From assembly GCF_017356015.1 (NCBI RefSeq), contig NZ_JAFIQV010000011.1:1-64000 (forward strand): 64,000 nt of DNA. Direction: 5' to 3'. The stretch comes from Azospirillum sp. SYSU D00513 (GTDB lineage Bacteria; Pseudomonadota; Alphaproteobacteria; Azospirillales; Azospirillaceae). The position numbers were made by a program, and so were the translations under genes. Of this stretch, positions 18,122 to 27,285 are shown one piece after another. Each line of letters opens with the position of its first letter. The first letter of the stretch is position 1. Below the pieces are notes generated by a model. The model made no database searches. It was not told the DNA's origin and worked only from the letters and a program-made list of their open reading frames with translations.

Positions 18122-19627
18122 TCAGATCTGGCCGCGTTCCTGCGCCTGACGCATCAGCACATACTGGCGCATCATCTGGTTGCGGAAGCGGTAGCGGGTC
18201 CGTCCCGGCTCGACCACCGCCTCCAGAACGCCGCCGTGATCCTCGCGTGTCAGCCGCTCCAATATCCCGAACACCTCGGAGGAAGGCTCGCCGACGCTGC
18301 CCGCGAGGTCCGTCGGGTTGAAGGTGCCGTAGGCGTCCGCCGGGCAGAGCGCCGCCGCCAGCAGCAGGTCCTCCAGCTCGGCGCGCCGCTCGGCCGCCAG
18401 GGCGCGGGCGTAAGAGTCGACGATGCCGCGCTCCGCCTCCTGCAGGCAGCGGGCGACCGCGTAGGCGAGATCCTCCCGCTCGACCACCCGCCCGCCGCGG
18501 CTGACGGCGCTGCGCGCCGCGTGCAGGCCGAGAAGCTGGGCGTAATAGGGCAGACCGCGCACGAATTCGCAGATCCGCTGCACGACATCCGGCGCGAAGG
18601 AAATGCCCGCGTTGTCCGCACCGGCCTGCAGCAGACGCCCGATCTCCTGGTCGGTCATCAGCGGCAGGTGGACGGGTACCAGGGAGCGCTGGATGGACGG
18701 GTGCTTGCCCAGCAGCTGGTCCAGGTTCTCGGCCACGCCGACGACGAGCAGGGTCACGGGGATCGAGCTGTCCGTCAGGTTCTTGAACAGCTCGGCCAGC
18801 TTGTTGCGGAAATCCTCGTCGGTGACGCGGTCATACTCGTCGAGGATGAGCAGGACATGCGTCGCGTGGATGCCGGACAGCACCTCGTTCAGCTCGGTCA
18901 CGCTGAAGGTGCCCTCGGGCAGCAGTTCGTTGAAGCTCGTGAAGCTGCGCCGCGAGGCGTAGGGGTTGTCGAGGCCGGACCGGTAGTAGGTCGAGGGGAT
19001 CTTCTTCAGGAAGTGCCGGAAGATGTCTTCGAAGGTCAGCTCCGCGCTGCAGGTCAGCTTCAGCGACAGGTAGCCCGCCTCGCCGGCGATCTTCTCGATG
19101 GCGTTGGCGACGGAGGTCTTGCCGCGGCCGCGGTCGCCGAAGAGGATGACATGCGCCCGCTCCTCCTCGATGGCGGAGATGACGCGTCGGATGGTGTCCG
19201 TCCGGCCGATGAACAGCGAGTTCAGCGCCTGCTTGGGGCGTGTCGGCGTGAAGGCCTCGCGCAGCAGGCCGTTCAGCTCGGGCGTCATGCCCTTCAGCAT
19301 CGCCGGCGCCATGGCGCCGGGGCCGCGCAGGCCGCCGTTCACGGACATGGTGAAGCGCGGCATCTCCATGTCGGTGTCCGCCGAGGCAAGCCGCCCCGCC
19401 GCCGGCCCGGCCGACAAGGGCCGTGCCCGGTGGTCGTCGGCCATCCCGCCCCGGCCGGGGTCCGGGCCGCGCATGGCGTCCGCGGGCCCGACGGGGCGCA
19501 GATGTGGAGCCTGGGGCGGCTTCATGGGCGGCGCGCCGCCACCCGGGCCGGTGATCCCACCGCCCTCCGCCACAAACCGTTCGTCCGCCACGGCGGTGGC
19601 CCGCCTCTTCCGAAAGAAGTTTCGCAT
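18122..19627 (-). CDS. AAA/STAND-like ATPase with disordered N-terminus
   Basis: This 501-aa protein starts with a basic RNFFRKRR segment and about 100 Gly/Pro-rich residues that look disordered. An ORC/STAND-type P-loop ATPase follows, with Walker A GDRGRGKT (~164-171), Walker B LLILDEYD (~258-265), and a winged-helix-like C-terminal part (TDLAGSVGEPSSEVFGILERL). It resembles uncharacterised AAA ATPases of the ExeA/ORC1 type, which often move DNA, peptidoglycan-linked machinery or signals. The ATG at 19627 is chosen because the frame upstream is low quality. No partner gene is adjacent, so the role is unknown. Confidence 0.75.
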   Translation of the reverse strand: MRNFFRKRRATAVADERFVAEGGGITGPGGGAPPMKPPQAPHLRPVGPADAMRGPDPGRGGMADDHRARPLSAGPAAGRLASADTDMEMPRFTMSVNGGLRGPGAMAPAMLKGMTPELNGLLREAFTPTRPKQALNSLFIGRTDTIRRVISAIEEERAHVILFGDRGRGKTSVANAIEKIAGEAGYLSLKLTCSAELTFEDIFRHFLKKIPSTYYRSGLDNPYASRRSFTSFNELLPEGTFSVTELNEVLSGIHATHVLLILDEYDRVTDEDFRNKLAELFKNLTDSSIPVTLLVVGVAENLDQLLGKHPSIQRSLVPVHLPLMTDQEIGRLLQAGADNAGISFAPDVVQRICEFVRGLPYYAQLLGLHAARSAVSRGGRVVEREDLAYAVARCLQEAERGIVDSYARALAAERRAELEDLLLAAALCPADAYGTFNPTDLAGSVGEPSSEVFGILERLTREDHGGVLEAVVEPGRTRYRFRNQMMRQYVLMRQAQERGQI

Positions 19628-19889
19628 CCGTCCCGTGCCTTGAGCAGTCCGCGTTGCCGCACCGGCCGGTCCGGCCGATGCGCTTGATCGAGGGGCGTGT
19701 CGCGCATCCGCGCCTTGGCGGATCGCTCCCAACGCACCATCCGGATGTAAGGGCTTCACGCCGCCGGGGCGCTTGGGATTTCGGATATCATCCCCTCGTG
19801 GGAGTTCCCGAACGGCGACTCCTTTCGGCGAAGGGTACCGGCAATTCAGTGGACCGGTGCTGCGGCCCGGATTGCCGCCGGATCTGGCG

Positions 19890-19988
19890 TCAGACGACCA
19901 GCAGGTGACCGACCAGGGTCCATCCGTAGATCACGCCGATCAGAACCGACAGGGAGACCACCTCACGCAGGAAAGCCAGCATCGACAT
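19890..19988 (-). CDS. Very small single-pass membrane protein
   Basis: The frame encodes 32 aa: MSMLAFLREVVSLSVL then IGVIYGWTLVGHLLVV, essentially one transmembrane helix. AGAGAGG is placed 6 bases before the ATG, a strong ribosome site for so short a frame. Many such mini-proteins modulate transporters. The divergent kup potassium transporter begins 410 bases away, but no link is shown. Confidence 0.45.
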   Translation of the reverse strand: MSMLAFLREVVSLSVLIGVIYGWTLVGHLLVV

Positions 19989-20398
19989 GATCGCCTCTCT
20001 TCCGAGTGTTGCCCCCGTGACGTGCGGGGAAGGTTTTCGTCCGCCTCCCCGCCCGGCGCCGGCTTCTCGACCGAAGCCGGGTTCCCGTCGAGGACCGTGC
20101 CGGAAGAGGTAACAGAACGAAGAGAGAACGGCAACGGCAAAGTTTACGCTCCGTTCCTTTTTGTTCACGGTTTCTACCCGTGCCTGCCGCGCTTTCCTGC
20201 TGGTCGCTTTCCCGCCGCACGCTCCCCCTGCCCGGCCCACGCCCGCCCCCTTGGGCGGACCTCCGCCAGCCGTGCAAACGGAGTGGTGCCGCCGCGGCGG
20301 AGTGATATAAGTGCGACTTCGCCGTTGATGCTCCGGACCGATCTTCGCCCGGGGCGACCGGGCAAGTGGATGCCTGCGGATTTAGAGGAAGACCGTTC
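19989..20398. other. Intergenic region upstream of kup
   Basis: About 410 bases between the mini-protein and kup. The minus-strand frame through it is Arg/Gly-rich, and no gene is supported. The GC content drops just before kup (GTGATATAAGTG near 20303), where a promoter is plausible. Confidence 0.5.
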
Positions 20399-22291
20399 AT
20401 GGAAGCCGCGAGTCAGCCGGCCGAACATCAGGCCGGCTCCGGTCATCGGCCCGCGCTGATCCTGGGCGCGCTCGGCGTCGTCTATGGCGACATCGGGACC
20501 AGCCCGCTCTACACCCTCAGGGAAGCCTTCGCGGAAACCGGCCTTCCACTCGACGAGCCGACGGTGCTGGGCATCCTGTCGCTGGTCTTCTGGGCCCTGA
20601 TCCTGGTCGTGACGATCAAATACGTCATGCTGATCATGCGCGCGGACAACCGCGGCGAGGGCGGCGTGCTCGCGATGGGCGCGCTCGCCAGCCGCGGCGT
20701 GCGGCCGGGCTGGCGGGAACGCTCCATCGTGGCGCTGGCCATCCTGGGCATGGCGCTCTTCTACGGCGACTGCCTCGTCACCCCCGCCATCTCGGTGCTG
20801 AGCGCGGTGGAGGGGCTGAAGGTCGTCACACCCGTGTTCGAGCCCTTCGTCATCCCGATCACCATCGTGGTGATCGTCCTTCTCTTCGCGGTCCAGCGCC
20901 ACGGGACCGGACGGGTCGGCGCCTTCTTCGGTCCGGTCATGCTGCTGTGGTTCAGCACGCTGGGCATTCTCGGCCTCATCCAGGTCTTCCATTGGCCGGA
21001 CGTGCTGCGCGCGCTCAACCCCTACTACGCGATGCTGCTGTTCGGCTCGCACGGCTTCGTGGCCTTCATGGCGCTCGGCGCCGTCGTGCTGGCTGTCACC
21101 GGCGCCGAGGCGCTCTACGCCGACATGGGCCATTTCGGCCGCGGCCCCATCCGCGTCGCCTGGCTCTATCTCGTGCTGCCGGCCCTGCTGCTGAACTATT
21201 TCGGCCAGGGCGCCCTGCTGCTGCACGAGCCGGGTGCCCTGGAGAATCCCTTCTACCACCTGGCCCCGAGCTGGGCGCTGCTGCCGCTCGTGGTGCTGGC
21301 CACGGCCGCGACGGTGATCGCCAGCCAGGCCGTGATCTCCGGCGCCTTCTCGCTGACCCGCCAGGCGGTGCAGCTCGGCTATCTGCCCCGCCGCGAGATC
21401 CGCCACACCTCGGAGCACGAGATCGGCCAGGTCTACATCCCCCGCAACAACTGGCTGCTGCTCGCGGGCGTGCTGATCCTGGTCGTCGGCTTCGGCTCCT
21501 CCAGCAACCTCGCCGCCGCCTACGGCGTGTCGGTGACCGGCGCCATGGTGATCGACGCCATCCTGCTCGCCGTGGTCGCCTGGCGGCTGTGGAAATGGAA
21601 CCCGCTGGTGATCGCCGGCGCCTTCACGGCCTTCCTGATCATCGACCTGGCGCTCTTCTCGGCCACGATGCTGAAGGTGCCGCAGGGCGGCTGGTTCCCG
21701 CTGGTCGTGGCTCTGGCCGTGTTCTTCCTGATGAGCACCTGGCGGCAGGGCCGCCGGCTGCTCTCCCGCCGGCTCTACGCCGACGCGCTGCCGCTGGACA
21801 TGTTCCTGTCGCGCCTGTCGCCGCAGTCGCCGCAGCGCGTCGCCGGCACCGCCGTCTTCATGACCGGCAACCCCAACGTCGTGCCGCATCCGCTGCTGCA
21901 CAACATCAAGCACAACAAGGTCCTGCACGAGCGGGTGGTCATCCTGAACGTGACCATCGACGACGTGCCGCGGGTCGGCCCCGACCGCGCCATGTCGGTG
22001 GAGAAGCTGGGCAAGGGCTTCTTCCAGGTGATCCTGCATTTCGGCTATCTGGAACAGCCGAACATCCCGCGCAGCCTGGAGCAGTGCCGCCGCTACGGCC
22101 TGCACATCGATATGATGGAGACCTCCTTCTTCCTGGGCCGCGAGACGCTGATCCCGTCGCGCCGCGACGGCATGCCGCGCTGGCGCGAACCCCTGTTCAT
22201 CCTGCTGAACAAGACAGCGCTGTCGGCCACGGAATTCTTCTGCATCCCGCCCGGCCGTGTCGTCGAATTGGGTACCCAAGTCGAGATTTAA
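20399..22291 (+). CDS. kup: Low-affinity potassium uptake protein Kup
   Basis: This 630-aa inner-membrane K+/H+ symporter has twelve or so hydrophobic helices in its first ~460 residues and a hydrophilic C-terminal cytoplasmic domain. The family signature GDIGTSPLYTLRE lies near residue 30, and NRGEGGVLAMGALASR follows the second helix. The ATG at 20399 follows AGAGGAAG at good spacing; the frame opens 11 codons earlier at 20366. It is a monocistronic gene followed by ~150 AT-richer bases. Confidence 0.95.
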   Translation: MEAASQPAEHQAGSGHRPALILGALGVVYGDIGTSPLYTLREAFAETGLPLDEPTVLGILSLVFWALILVVTIKYVMLIMRADNRGEGGVLAMGALASRGVRPGWRERSIVALAILGMALFYGDCLVTPAISVLSAVEGLKVVTPVFEPFVIPITIVVIVLLFAVQRHGTGRVGAFFGPVMLLWFSTLGILGLIQVFHWPDVLRALNPYYAMLLFGSHGFVAFMALGAVVLAVTGAEALYADMGHFGRGPIRVAWLYLVLPALLLNYFGQGALLLHEPGALENPFYHLAPSWALLPLVVLATAATVIASQAVISGAFSLTRQAVQLGYLPRREIRHTSEHEIGQVYIPRNNWLLLAGVLILVVGFGSSSNLAAAYGVSVTGAMVIDAILLAVVAWRLWKWNPLVIAGAFTAFLIIDLALFSATMLKVPQGGWFPLVVALAVFFLMSTWRQGRRLLSRRLYADALPLDMFLSRLSPQSPQRVAGTAVFMTGNPNVVPHPLLHNIKHNKVLHERVVILNVTIDDVPRVGPDRAMSVEKLGKGFFQVILHFGYLEQPNIPRSLEQCRRYGLHIDMMETSFFLGRETLIPSRRDGMPRWREPLFILLNKTALSATEFFCIPPGRVVELGTQVEI

Positions 22292-22442
22292 TCGCCTGAA
22301 CTAAAGGCATGAATCATCCCAATCGAAAGGCCAAGACACCAGTCCTAAGACTTAAGAATCAAAATTAGGAAGACTTTTCAAGGAACTCGGGGATTCCTAA
22401 GTACGTTCACGCGACTGACTAAGACGCGGTGGAGGAACCCCT

Positions 22443-23561
22443 ATGACGCGCAGAGTGCTGATCACCGGCGGCGCCGGCTTTATCGGCTCCCATCTAGCTG
22501 ATGAATTGCTGGCCCTCGGGCACCGCGTTCGGGTGTTGGATTCCCTGGAAGAGCAGGTCCATGGGGAAAAGGGCCGCCGCCCCGACTATCTCGCCCCCGA
22601 CATCGAGCTTCAGGTCGGCGACGTGCGCGATCCCGATGCCGTCGCGCGCGCGCTGGAAGGCGTGGACGAGGTGGTCCACCTGGCGGCGCGCGTCGGCGTC
22701 GGCCAGAGCATGTACCAGGTCGGCGACTACACCGGCGTGAACGACCACGGCACGGCCGTGCTGCTGCAGGCGCTGATCGAGCGCCCGGTCGAGCGCCTGC
22801 TCGTCGCCTCCAGCATGAGCATCTACGGCGAGGGCCTGTATCTCGACGAGCAGGGCCGCGCCGTGGACGTGAGCAGCCGCTCCGTCGAGCAGCAGAAGGC
22901 CGGCCTGTGGGAGCCGGTGTCGCCGACCGGCGGCCCGCTGACCCCGGTCCCCACGCCCGAGACGCACCGCCCCGGCCTCGCCTCGGTCTACGCCCTGAAC
23001 AAGTATGTGCAGGAGCGCCTCTGCCTGATCATCGGCGAGGCCTACAACATCCCGACCGTCGCGATGCGCTTCTTCAACTGCTTCGGCACGCGGCAGGCGC
23101 TGTCCAACCCCTACACGGGCGTGCTGGCGATTTTCGCGTCGCGCCTGCTCAACGGCAAGGCCCCGATGATCTTCGAGGACGGCATGCAGCGGCGCGACTT
23201 CGTCCATGTGGACGATGTGGTGCAGGCCTGCCGCCTCGGCCTCACCCACGCGAACGCGCCGGGCAAGGTCTTCAACGTGTCGAGCGGCGTCAGCCGCACC
23301 GTGCGCGACGTGGCGCAGAAGCTCGCCGTCTCCGTCGGCCGCCCCGACATCGAGCCGGAAGTGACCGGCACCTGCCGCATCGGCGACATCCGCCACTGCT
23401 TCGCCGACATCACGCTGGCCCGCGAGACGCTGGGCTTCGAGCCCAAGGTCCCGCTGGAGGTCGGCCTCGCCGAACTCGCCGAATGGCTGAGCCGCCAGGT
23501 GGCGGTGGACCGCGTCGATCAGATGCGCACCGAACTGGCCCGCCGGGGGCTGTCGGCATGA
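22443..23561 (+). CDS. NAD-dependent sugar-nucleotide epimerase/dehydratase
   Basis: The 372-aa extended SDR has the nucleotide-binding motif TGGAGFIGSHLADEL, the active-site Y-x3-K in YALNKYVQE, and Ser in VASSMSIYGEG. It fits the family that makes rhamnose-, fucose- or talose-type sugar nucleotides; a dTDP-rhamnose 4-epimerase-like role is possible but unproven. GGAGGAA precedes the ATG. It starts a tightly packed block whose next gene overlaps its stop (ATGA), so it is probably the promoter-proximal gene of a glycan operon. Confidence 0.85.
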   Translation: MTRRVLITGGAGFIGSHLADELLALGHRVRVLDSLEEQVHGEKGRRPDYLAPDIELQVGDVRDPDAVARALEGVDEVVHLAARVGVGQSMYQVGDYTGVNDHGTAVLLQALIERPVERLLVASSMSIYGEGLYLDEQGRAVDVSSRSVEQQKAGLWEPVSPTGGPLTPVPTPETHRPGLASVYALNKYVQERLCLIIGEAYNIPTVAMRFFNCFGTRQALSNPYTGVLAIFASRLLNGKAPMIFEDGMQRRDFVHVDDVVQACRLGLTHANAPGKVFNVSSGVSRTVRDVAQKLAVSVGRPDIEPEVTGTCRIGDIRHCFADITLARETLGFEPKVPLEVGLAELAEWLSRQVAVDRVDQMRTELARRGLSA

Positions 23562-24643
23562 GCGATCTCGCACGGACCTCCAGCGGCAGGATCACCGCCG
23601 ACAGCGTTCTGATCACCGGCGGCGCCGGTTTCATCGGTTGCAATCTCGCCCACCGGCTGGCCTCCGAGGGCCGCCGCGTGATCATCCTCGACAACCTGTC
23701 GCGCGCCGGGGTCGAGCAGAACCTCGCCTGGCTCCAGGCCACCCATGGTGACCGGATCGAGGCCGTCATCGGCGACATCCGCGACAAGGCGACCGTCGAG
23801 GCCGCCGTCTCCCGCGCCCGCGCGGTCTTCCACCTCGCGGCCCAGGTCGCGGTGACGACCAGCCTGGTCGATCCGGTGCACGATTTCACCGTCAACGCCG
23901 GCGGCACCCTGACCCTGCTCGAAGCCATCCGGGCGCAGAAGACCCCGCCGGCGTTGGTCTTCACCTCGACCAACAAGGTCTACGGCAAGCTGCCGGGCGT
24001 CACCTTCACCCGCGTCGGCGAGCGCTACGCCCCGCGCGACGCGCTGATGGCCGGGCGCGGCGTCGGCGAGAACCAGCCGCTGGACTTCGCCAGCCCCTAT
24101 GGCTGCTCCAAGGGTGCCGCCGACCAGTATGTGCTGGACTACGCCCGCACCTACGGCATCCCGGCCGCCGTCTTCCGGATGAGCTGCATCTACGGCCCGC
24201 ACCAGTTCGGGACCGAGGATCAGGGCTGGGTCGCCCATTTCCTGAAGGCCGCCCTGGCGGGCGAGGCGATCACGCTCTACGGCGACGGCCACCAGGTCCG
24301 CGACATCCTCTTCGTGGACGATCTGGTCGACGCGCTGCTGCTGGCCGTGGAGCGGATGGGGTCGATCCAGGGAGAGGCCTTCAACATCGGCGGCGGCATC
24401 GAGAATTCGGTCAGCCTCGTCGAGCTTCTGGAGCGCTTCCCCAGCCTGATCGGCAGGAAGGCGGACGTCCGCTTCGACGAATGGCGGCCGGGCGACCAGC
24501 CCTGGTACGTCTCCAACACCACGGGCTTCTTCGCCCGCACGGGCTGGCGCCCGCAGGTGGGGGTGGAGGAAGGGCTGATGCGGCTCTCCCGCTGGCTGAC
24601 CGAGGCCCGCGCCGTTCCGGCCGACCGCCAGCGCGTCGCGTGA
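23558..24643 (+). CDS. CDP-paratose 2-epimerase-like SDR
   Basis: This 361-aa extended SDR has TGGAGFIGCNLAHRL near the N-terminus and catalytic YGCSKGAADQY. The stretch CIYGPHQFGTEDQGWVA is typical of CDP-paratose/tyvelose 2-epimerases, which invert C2 of a dideoxy sugar. Without the CDP-sugar dehydratase genes nearby, the real substrate may be another nucleotide sugar. The ATG overlaps the stop of the preceding epimerase, indicating coupled translation. Confidence 0.85.
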   Translation: MSDLARTSSGRITADSVLITGGAGFIGCNLAHRLASEGRRVIILDNLSRAGVEQNLAWLQATHGDRIEAVIGDIRDKATVEAAVSRARAVFHLAAQVAVTTSLVDPVHDFTVNAGGTLTLLEAIRAQKTPPALVFTSTNKVYGKLPGVTFTRVGERYAPRDALMAGRGVGENQPLDFASPYGCSKGAADQYVLDYARTYGIPAAVFRMSCIYGPHQFGTEDQGWVAHFLKAALAGEAITLYGDGHQVRDILFVDDLVDALLLAVERMGSIQGEAFNIGGGIENSVSLVELLERFPSLIGRKADVRFDEWRPGDQPWYVSNTTGFFARTGWRPQVGVEEGLMRLSRWLTEARAVPADRQRVA

Positions 24644-24656
24644 GGAGGATGGCCGC

Positions 24657-25970
24657 ATGAAAGTCGCGCTCGTCAACCCGCCCTGGAGCTTCGACGGCAG
24701 CATCTATTTCGGCTGCCGCGACGCCCACCTGCCGCTGGAATACGGCTGCGCGAAGGCCCTGCTGGAGCGCGCCGGCCATGAGGTCGAGATCATCGACGCC
24801 CAGCTCTTCGGGCTGGACATGGACCAGCTCCGCACCCGTGTCGGGGCCTTCGCCCCCGACATGACCGTGGTCACGACGGCGCCCAGCTACCTGTTCTGGC
24901 GTTGCGCCCCGCCGGAGCTGCGGGTGCCCATGCAGACCGTTGCCGCCCTCCGCGACGTCGGCGGCCGCATGGTCGGCGTCGGCCCGCACGGCTCCACCAC
25001 CCCGCGAACCGCGCTGCGCAAGCTCGGCGTCGAGGCGGTGGTGATGGGCGAGTGCGAGGAGGTGCTGGTCCGCCTTGCCGACACGTCCGACTGGCGCGCC
25101 GTCCAGCATGTCTGCACCTGGGCGGAGAAGGGTGGGGAGATCATCGTCAACGGTGGCCCGGCGGCCACGGTCTTCACCGACCTGCCGGCGCTGCACTGGC
25201 CCGACGAGTGGATCAAGCGCCACGACCACCACCATCACCGCTTCGACGGCGCCCCCACCGGCCCCGGCGCGGAGGTCGAGGCGTCGCGCGGCTGCCCCTA
25301 TCACTGCACCTTCTGCGCCAAGGAGAATTTCCGCGACGGCTACCGCAAGCGGCCCGTCCCGGTGATCCTGGAGGAGATCGACGGGCTGATCGCCCAGGGT
25401 GTCGAGTACATCTACTTCATCGACGAGATCTTCCTGCCCAACCAGCCGCTGCTGGAAGCGCTCGCCGAGCGCCCGATCAAGTTCGGTATCCAGACCCGGC
25501 TCGACCTGTGGAAGCCGCCGATGATCGAGCTGCTGGGCAAGGCCGGCTGCGTCTCGATCGAGGCGGGGGTGGAAAGCCTGACGGTCGAGGGCCGCGCCGC
25601 ACTCGACAAGAAGTGCCGCATGGGCACGGACGAGCTGTCCCAGCGCCTGATCCTCGCCAAGCAGGTCGTGCCCTTCGTCCAGGCCAATCTGATCCTGTCC
25701 AAGGAGGACGACCCGGCGGAGATCGCCGCCTGGCGCGACCACATGCGTGCCCACGGTGTCTGGGCCAACGATCCGGTGCCGCTGTTCCCCTATCCCGGCT
25801 CGCCGGACTACCGGATGCGCTGGGGCCTGCCCGACGACGACGCGTGGGAACGGGCGGTGGATTTCTACCGGACCAGCTACGGCCGCTTCAGCGACTTCCA
25901 GGAGCAGGCGCCCATGCCGCTGAACGAGCTGGAACGGCTGGAGCCCTTGCCCCTGCGGGCGGCGGAGTAG
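24657..25970 (+). CDS. B12-binding radical SAM protein
   Basis: The 437-aa protein has an N-terminal Rossmann-like cobalamin-binding domain (ALVNPPWSFDGS through VGVGPHGSTTPR, residues ~1-130) and a radical SAM core. The 4Fe-4S Cys triad is CPYHCTFC (C-x3-C-x2-C, near residue 215). It resembles the TIGR04295 group. Members of the broader class methylate unactivated carbons or rearrange skeletons. A His-rich KRHDHHHHRF lies just before the core. It sits 13 bases after an epimerase and 4 bases before a glycosyltransferase, so the substrate is likely a sugar or sugar-linked intermediate. Confidence 0.87.
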   Translation: MKVALVNPPWSFDGSIYFGCRDAHLPLEYGCAKALLERAGHEVEIIDAQLFGLDMDQLRTRVGAFAPDMTVVTTAPSYLFWRCAPPELRVPMQTVAALRDVGGRMVGVGPHGSTTPRTALRKLGVEAVVMGECEEVLVRLADTSDWRAVQHVCTWAEKGGEIIVNGGPAATVFTDLPALHWPDEWIKRHDHHHHRFDGAPTGPGAEVEASRGCPYHCTFCAKENFRDGYRKRPVPVILEEIDGLIAQGVEYIYFIDEIFLPNQPLLEALAERPIKFGIQTRLDLWKPPMIELLGKAGCVSIEAGVESLTVEGRAALDKKCRMGTDELSQRLILAKQVVPFVQANLILSKEDDPAEIAAWRDHMRAHGVWANDPVPLFPYPGSPDYRMRWGLPDDDAWERAVDFYRTSYGRFSDFQEQAPMPLNELERLEPLPLRAAE

Positions 25971-25974
25971 CCCC

Positions 25975-27096
25975 ATGAGCCGAGGCGCGCCGTCCGCCCT
26001 GCCGTCCCGTGTGCTGATGACGGTCGATGCGGTCGGCGGCGTCTGGGACTATGCGATGGAACTGGGGCGCGGGCTGTCCCGGCTCGGCGTCTCCACCTCC
26101 CTGGCCGTCATGGGGCCGGCGCCGGACGAGGCCCGCCGCGCCGTGGCGGCGCGGATCCCCGGCCTGACGCTGGACGAATCTCCCCTCCGGCTGGAATGGA
26201 TGGACGGGGCGGAGCAGGACCGTCAGGCGGTCGGCGACTGGCTGCTGGAGCTGGAACGCCGTATCCGCCCGGACGTCGTGCATGTGAACGGATACGCCGA
26301 CGCGTCCCTGCCGTTCCGCGCGCCGGTGCTGTGCGTCGGCCACTCCTGCGTCCTGTCCTGGTGGCGCGCCGTGCTGGGGGAAGACGCGCCACCCTCCTGG
26401 GACGGCTACGCCGCCCGCGTCGCCGACGGGCTGCGCCTCGCCGACATGGTGACCGCACCGACCCAGGCCATGCTGGACGCGCTGGCCCGGCACTACGGCC
26501 CCCTGCCCCGCGCGCGCGTCGTCCCCAACGGGCGCGACCCGCAGCTCTACCATCCCCTGATGAAGCGTCCCTTCATCCTGGCCGCCGGCCGGGTCTGGGA
26601 CAAGGCCAAGAACATCGAAACCCTCGATTCGGTCGCCGGACGGCTCGGCTGGCCGGTCTTCATCGCCGGGGACGACCGTGGGCCGGACGGCCAGCCGAAG
26701 CCGCCGGTCCATGCCCGCCATCTCGGCCTGCTGCCGCCGGACCAGATGGCGCGCTGGTTCGGCCGCGCCTCGATCTTCGCCCATCCCGCCCGCTACGAGC
26801 CCTTCGGCTTGGCACCACTGGAGGCGGCCCTGTCGGGCTGCGCCCTCGTGCTCGGCGACATCCCGAGCCTGCGGGAGCTGTGGGACGGTGCGGCCCTCTT
26901 CGTCCGCCCCGATGACGGCGCCGGGCTCGCCCGCACGCTGGGGACGCTGATCGACCAGCCGGAACGCGTCAGGACGCTGGCCGGACTGGCGCGCCGCCGG
27001 GCGCTGGATTACGGCGCGGCGCGGATGGTGCGCGGCACGCTCGACGTCTACGCCGAACTGATCGCCAAGTCCCGCCGGGACCAGACCCTCGCCTAA
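25975..27096 (+). CDS. Glycosyltransferase family 4 protein
   Basis: This 373-aa GT-B fold glycosyltransferase has the donor-binding E-x7-E motif in RYEPFGLAPLEAALSG (near residue 280), where the first Glu follows RY. The N-terminal half (VDAVGGVWDYAMELGRGL) is the acceptor domain typical of GT4. It is probably cytoplasmic or membrane-associated. It follows the radical SAM gene by 4 bases, and it is the last gene before a 190-base gap that may separate two transcripts. Confidence 0.87.
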   Translation: MSRGAPSALPSRVLMTVDAVGGVWDYAMELGRGLSRLGVSTSLAVMGPAPDEARRAVAARIPGLTLDESPLRLEWMDGAEQDRQAVGDWLLELERRIRPDVVHVNGYADASLPFRAPVLCVGHSCVLSWWRAVLGEDAPPSWDGYAARVADGLRLADMVTAPTQAMLDALARHYGPLPRARVVPNGRDPQLYHPLMKRPFILAAGRVWDKAKNIETLDSVAGRLGWPVFIAGDDRGPDGQPKPPVHARHLGLLPPDQMARWFGRASIFAHPARYEPFGLAPLEAALSGCALVLGDIPSLRELWDGAALFVRPDDGAGLARTLGTLIDQPERVRTLAGLARRRALDYGAARMVRGTLDVYAELIAKSRRDQTLA

Positions 27097-27285
27097 AGGC
27101 GGAGCGGATCTCCTCCTCCTGAACCGCCTATGCCCGGCTAGGCGCGCCAGACTACCGCTTTTCCCAGCCTTCGCAGCCGCACCGCGAGGCAGGAAAGTAG
27201 AAGAAGAAGCTCGGGGACCGGCAACCATGCCGCTCCCCGGCGCGTTCCTTCCGACATGCCCCCTTCACAGACCAAGTGGGAGCCG

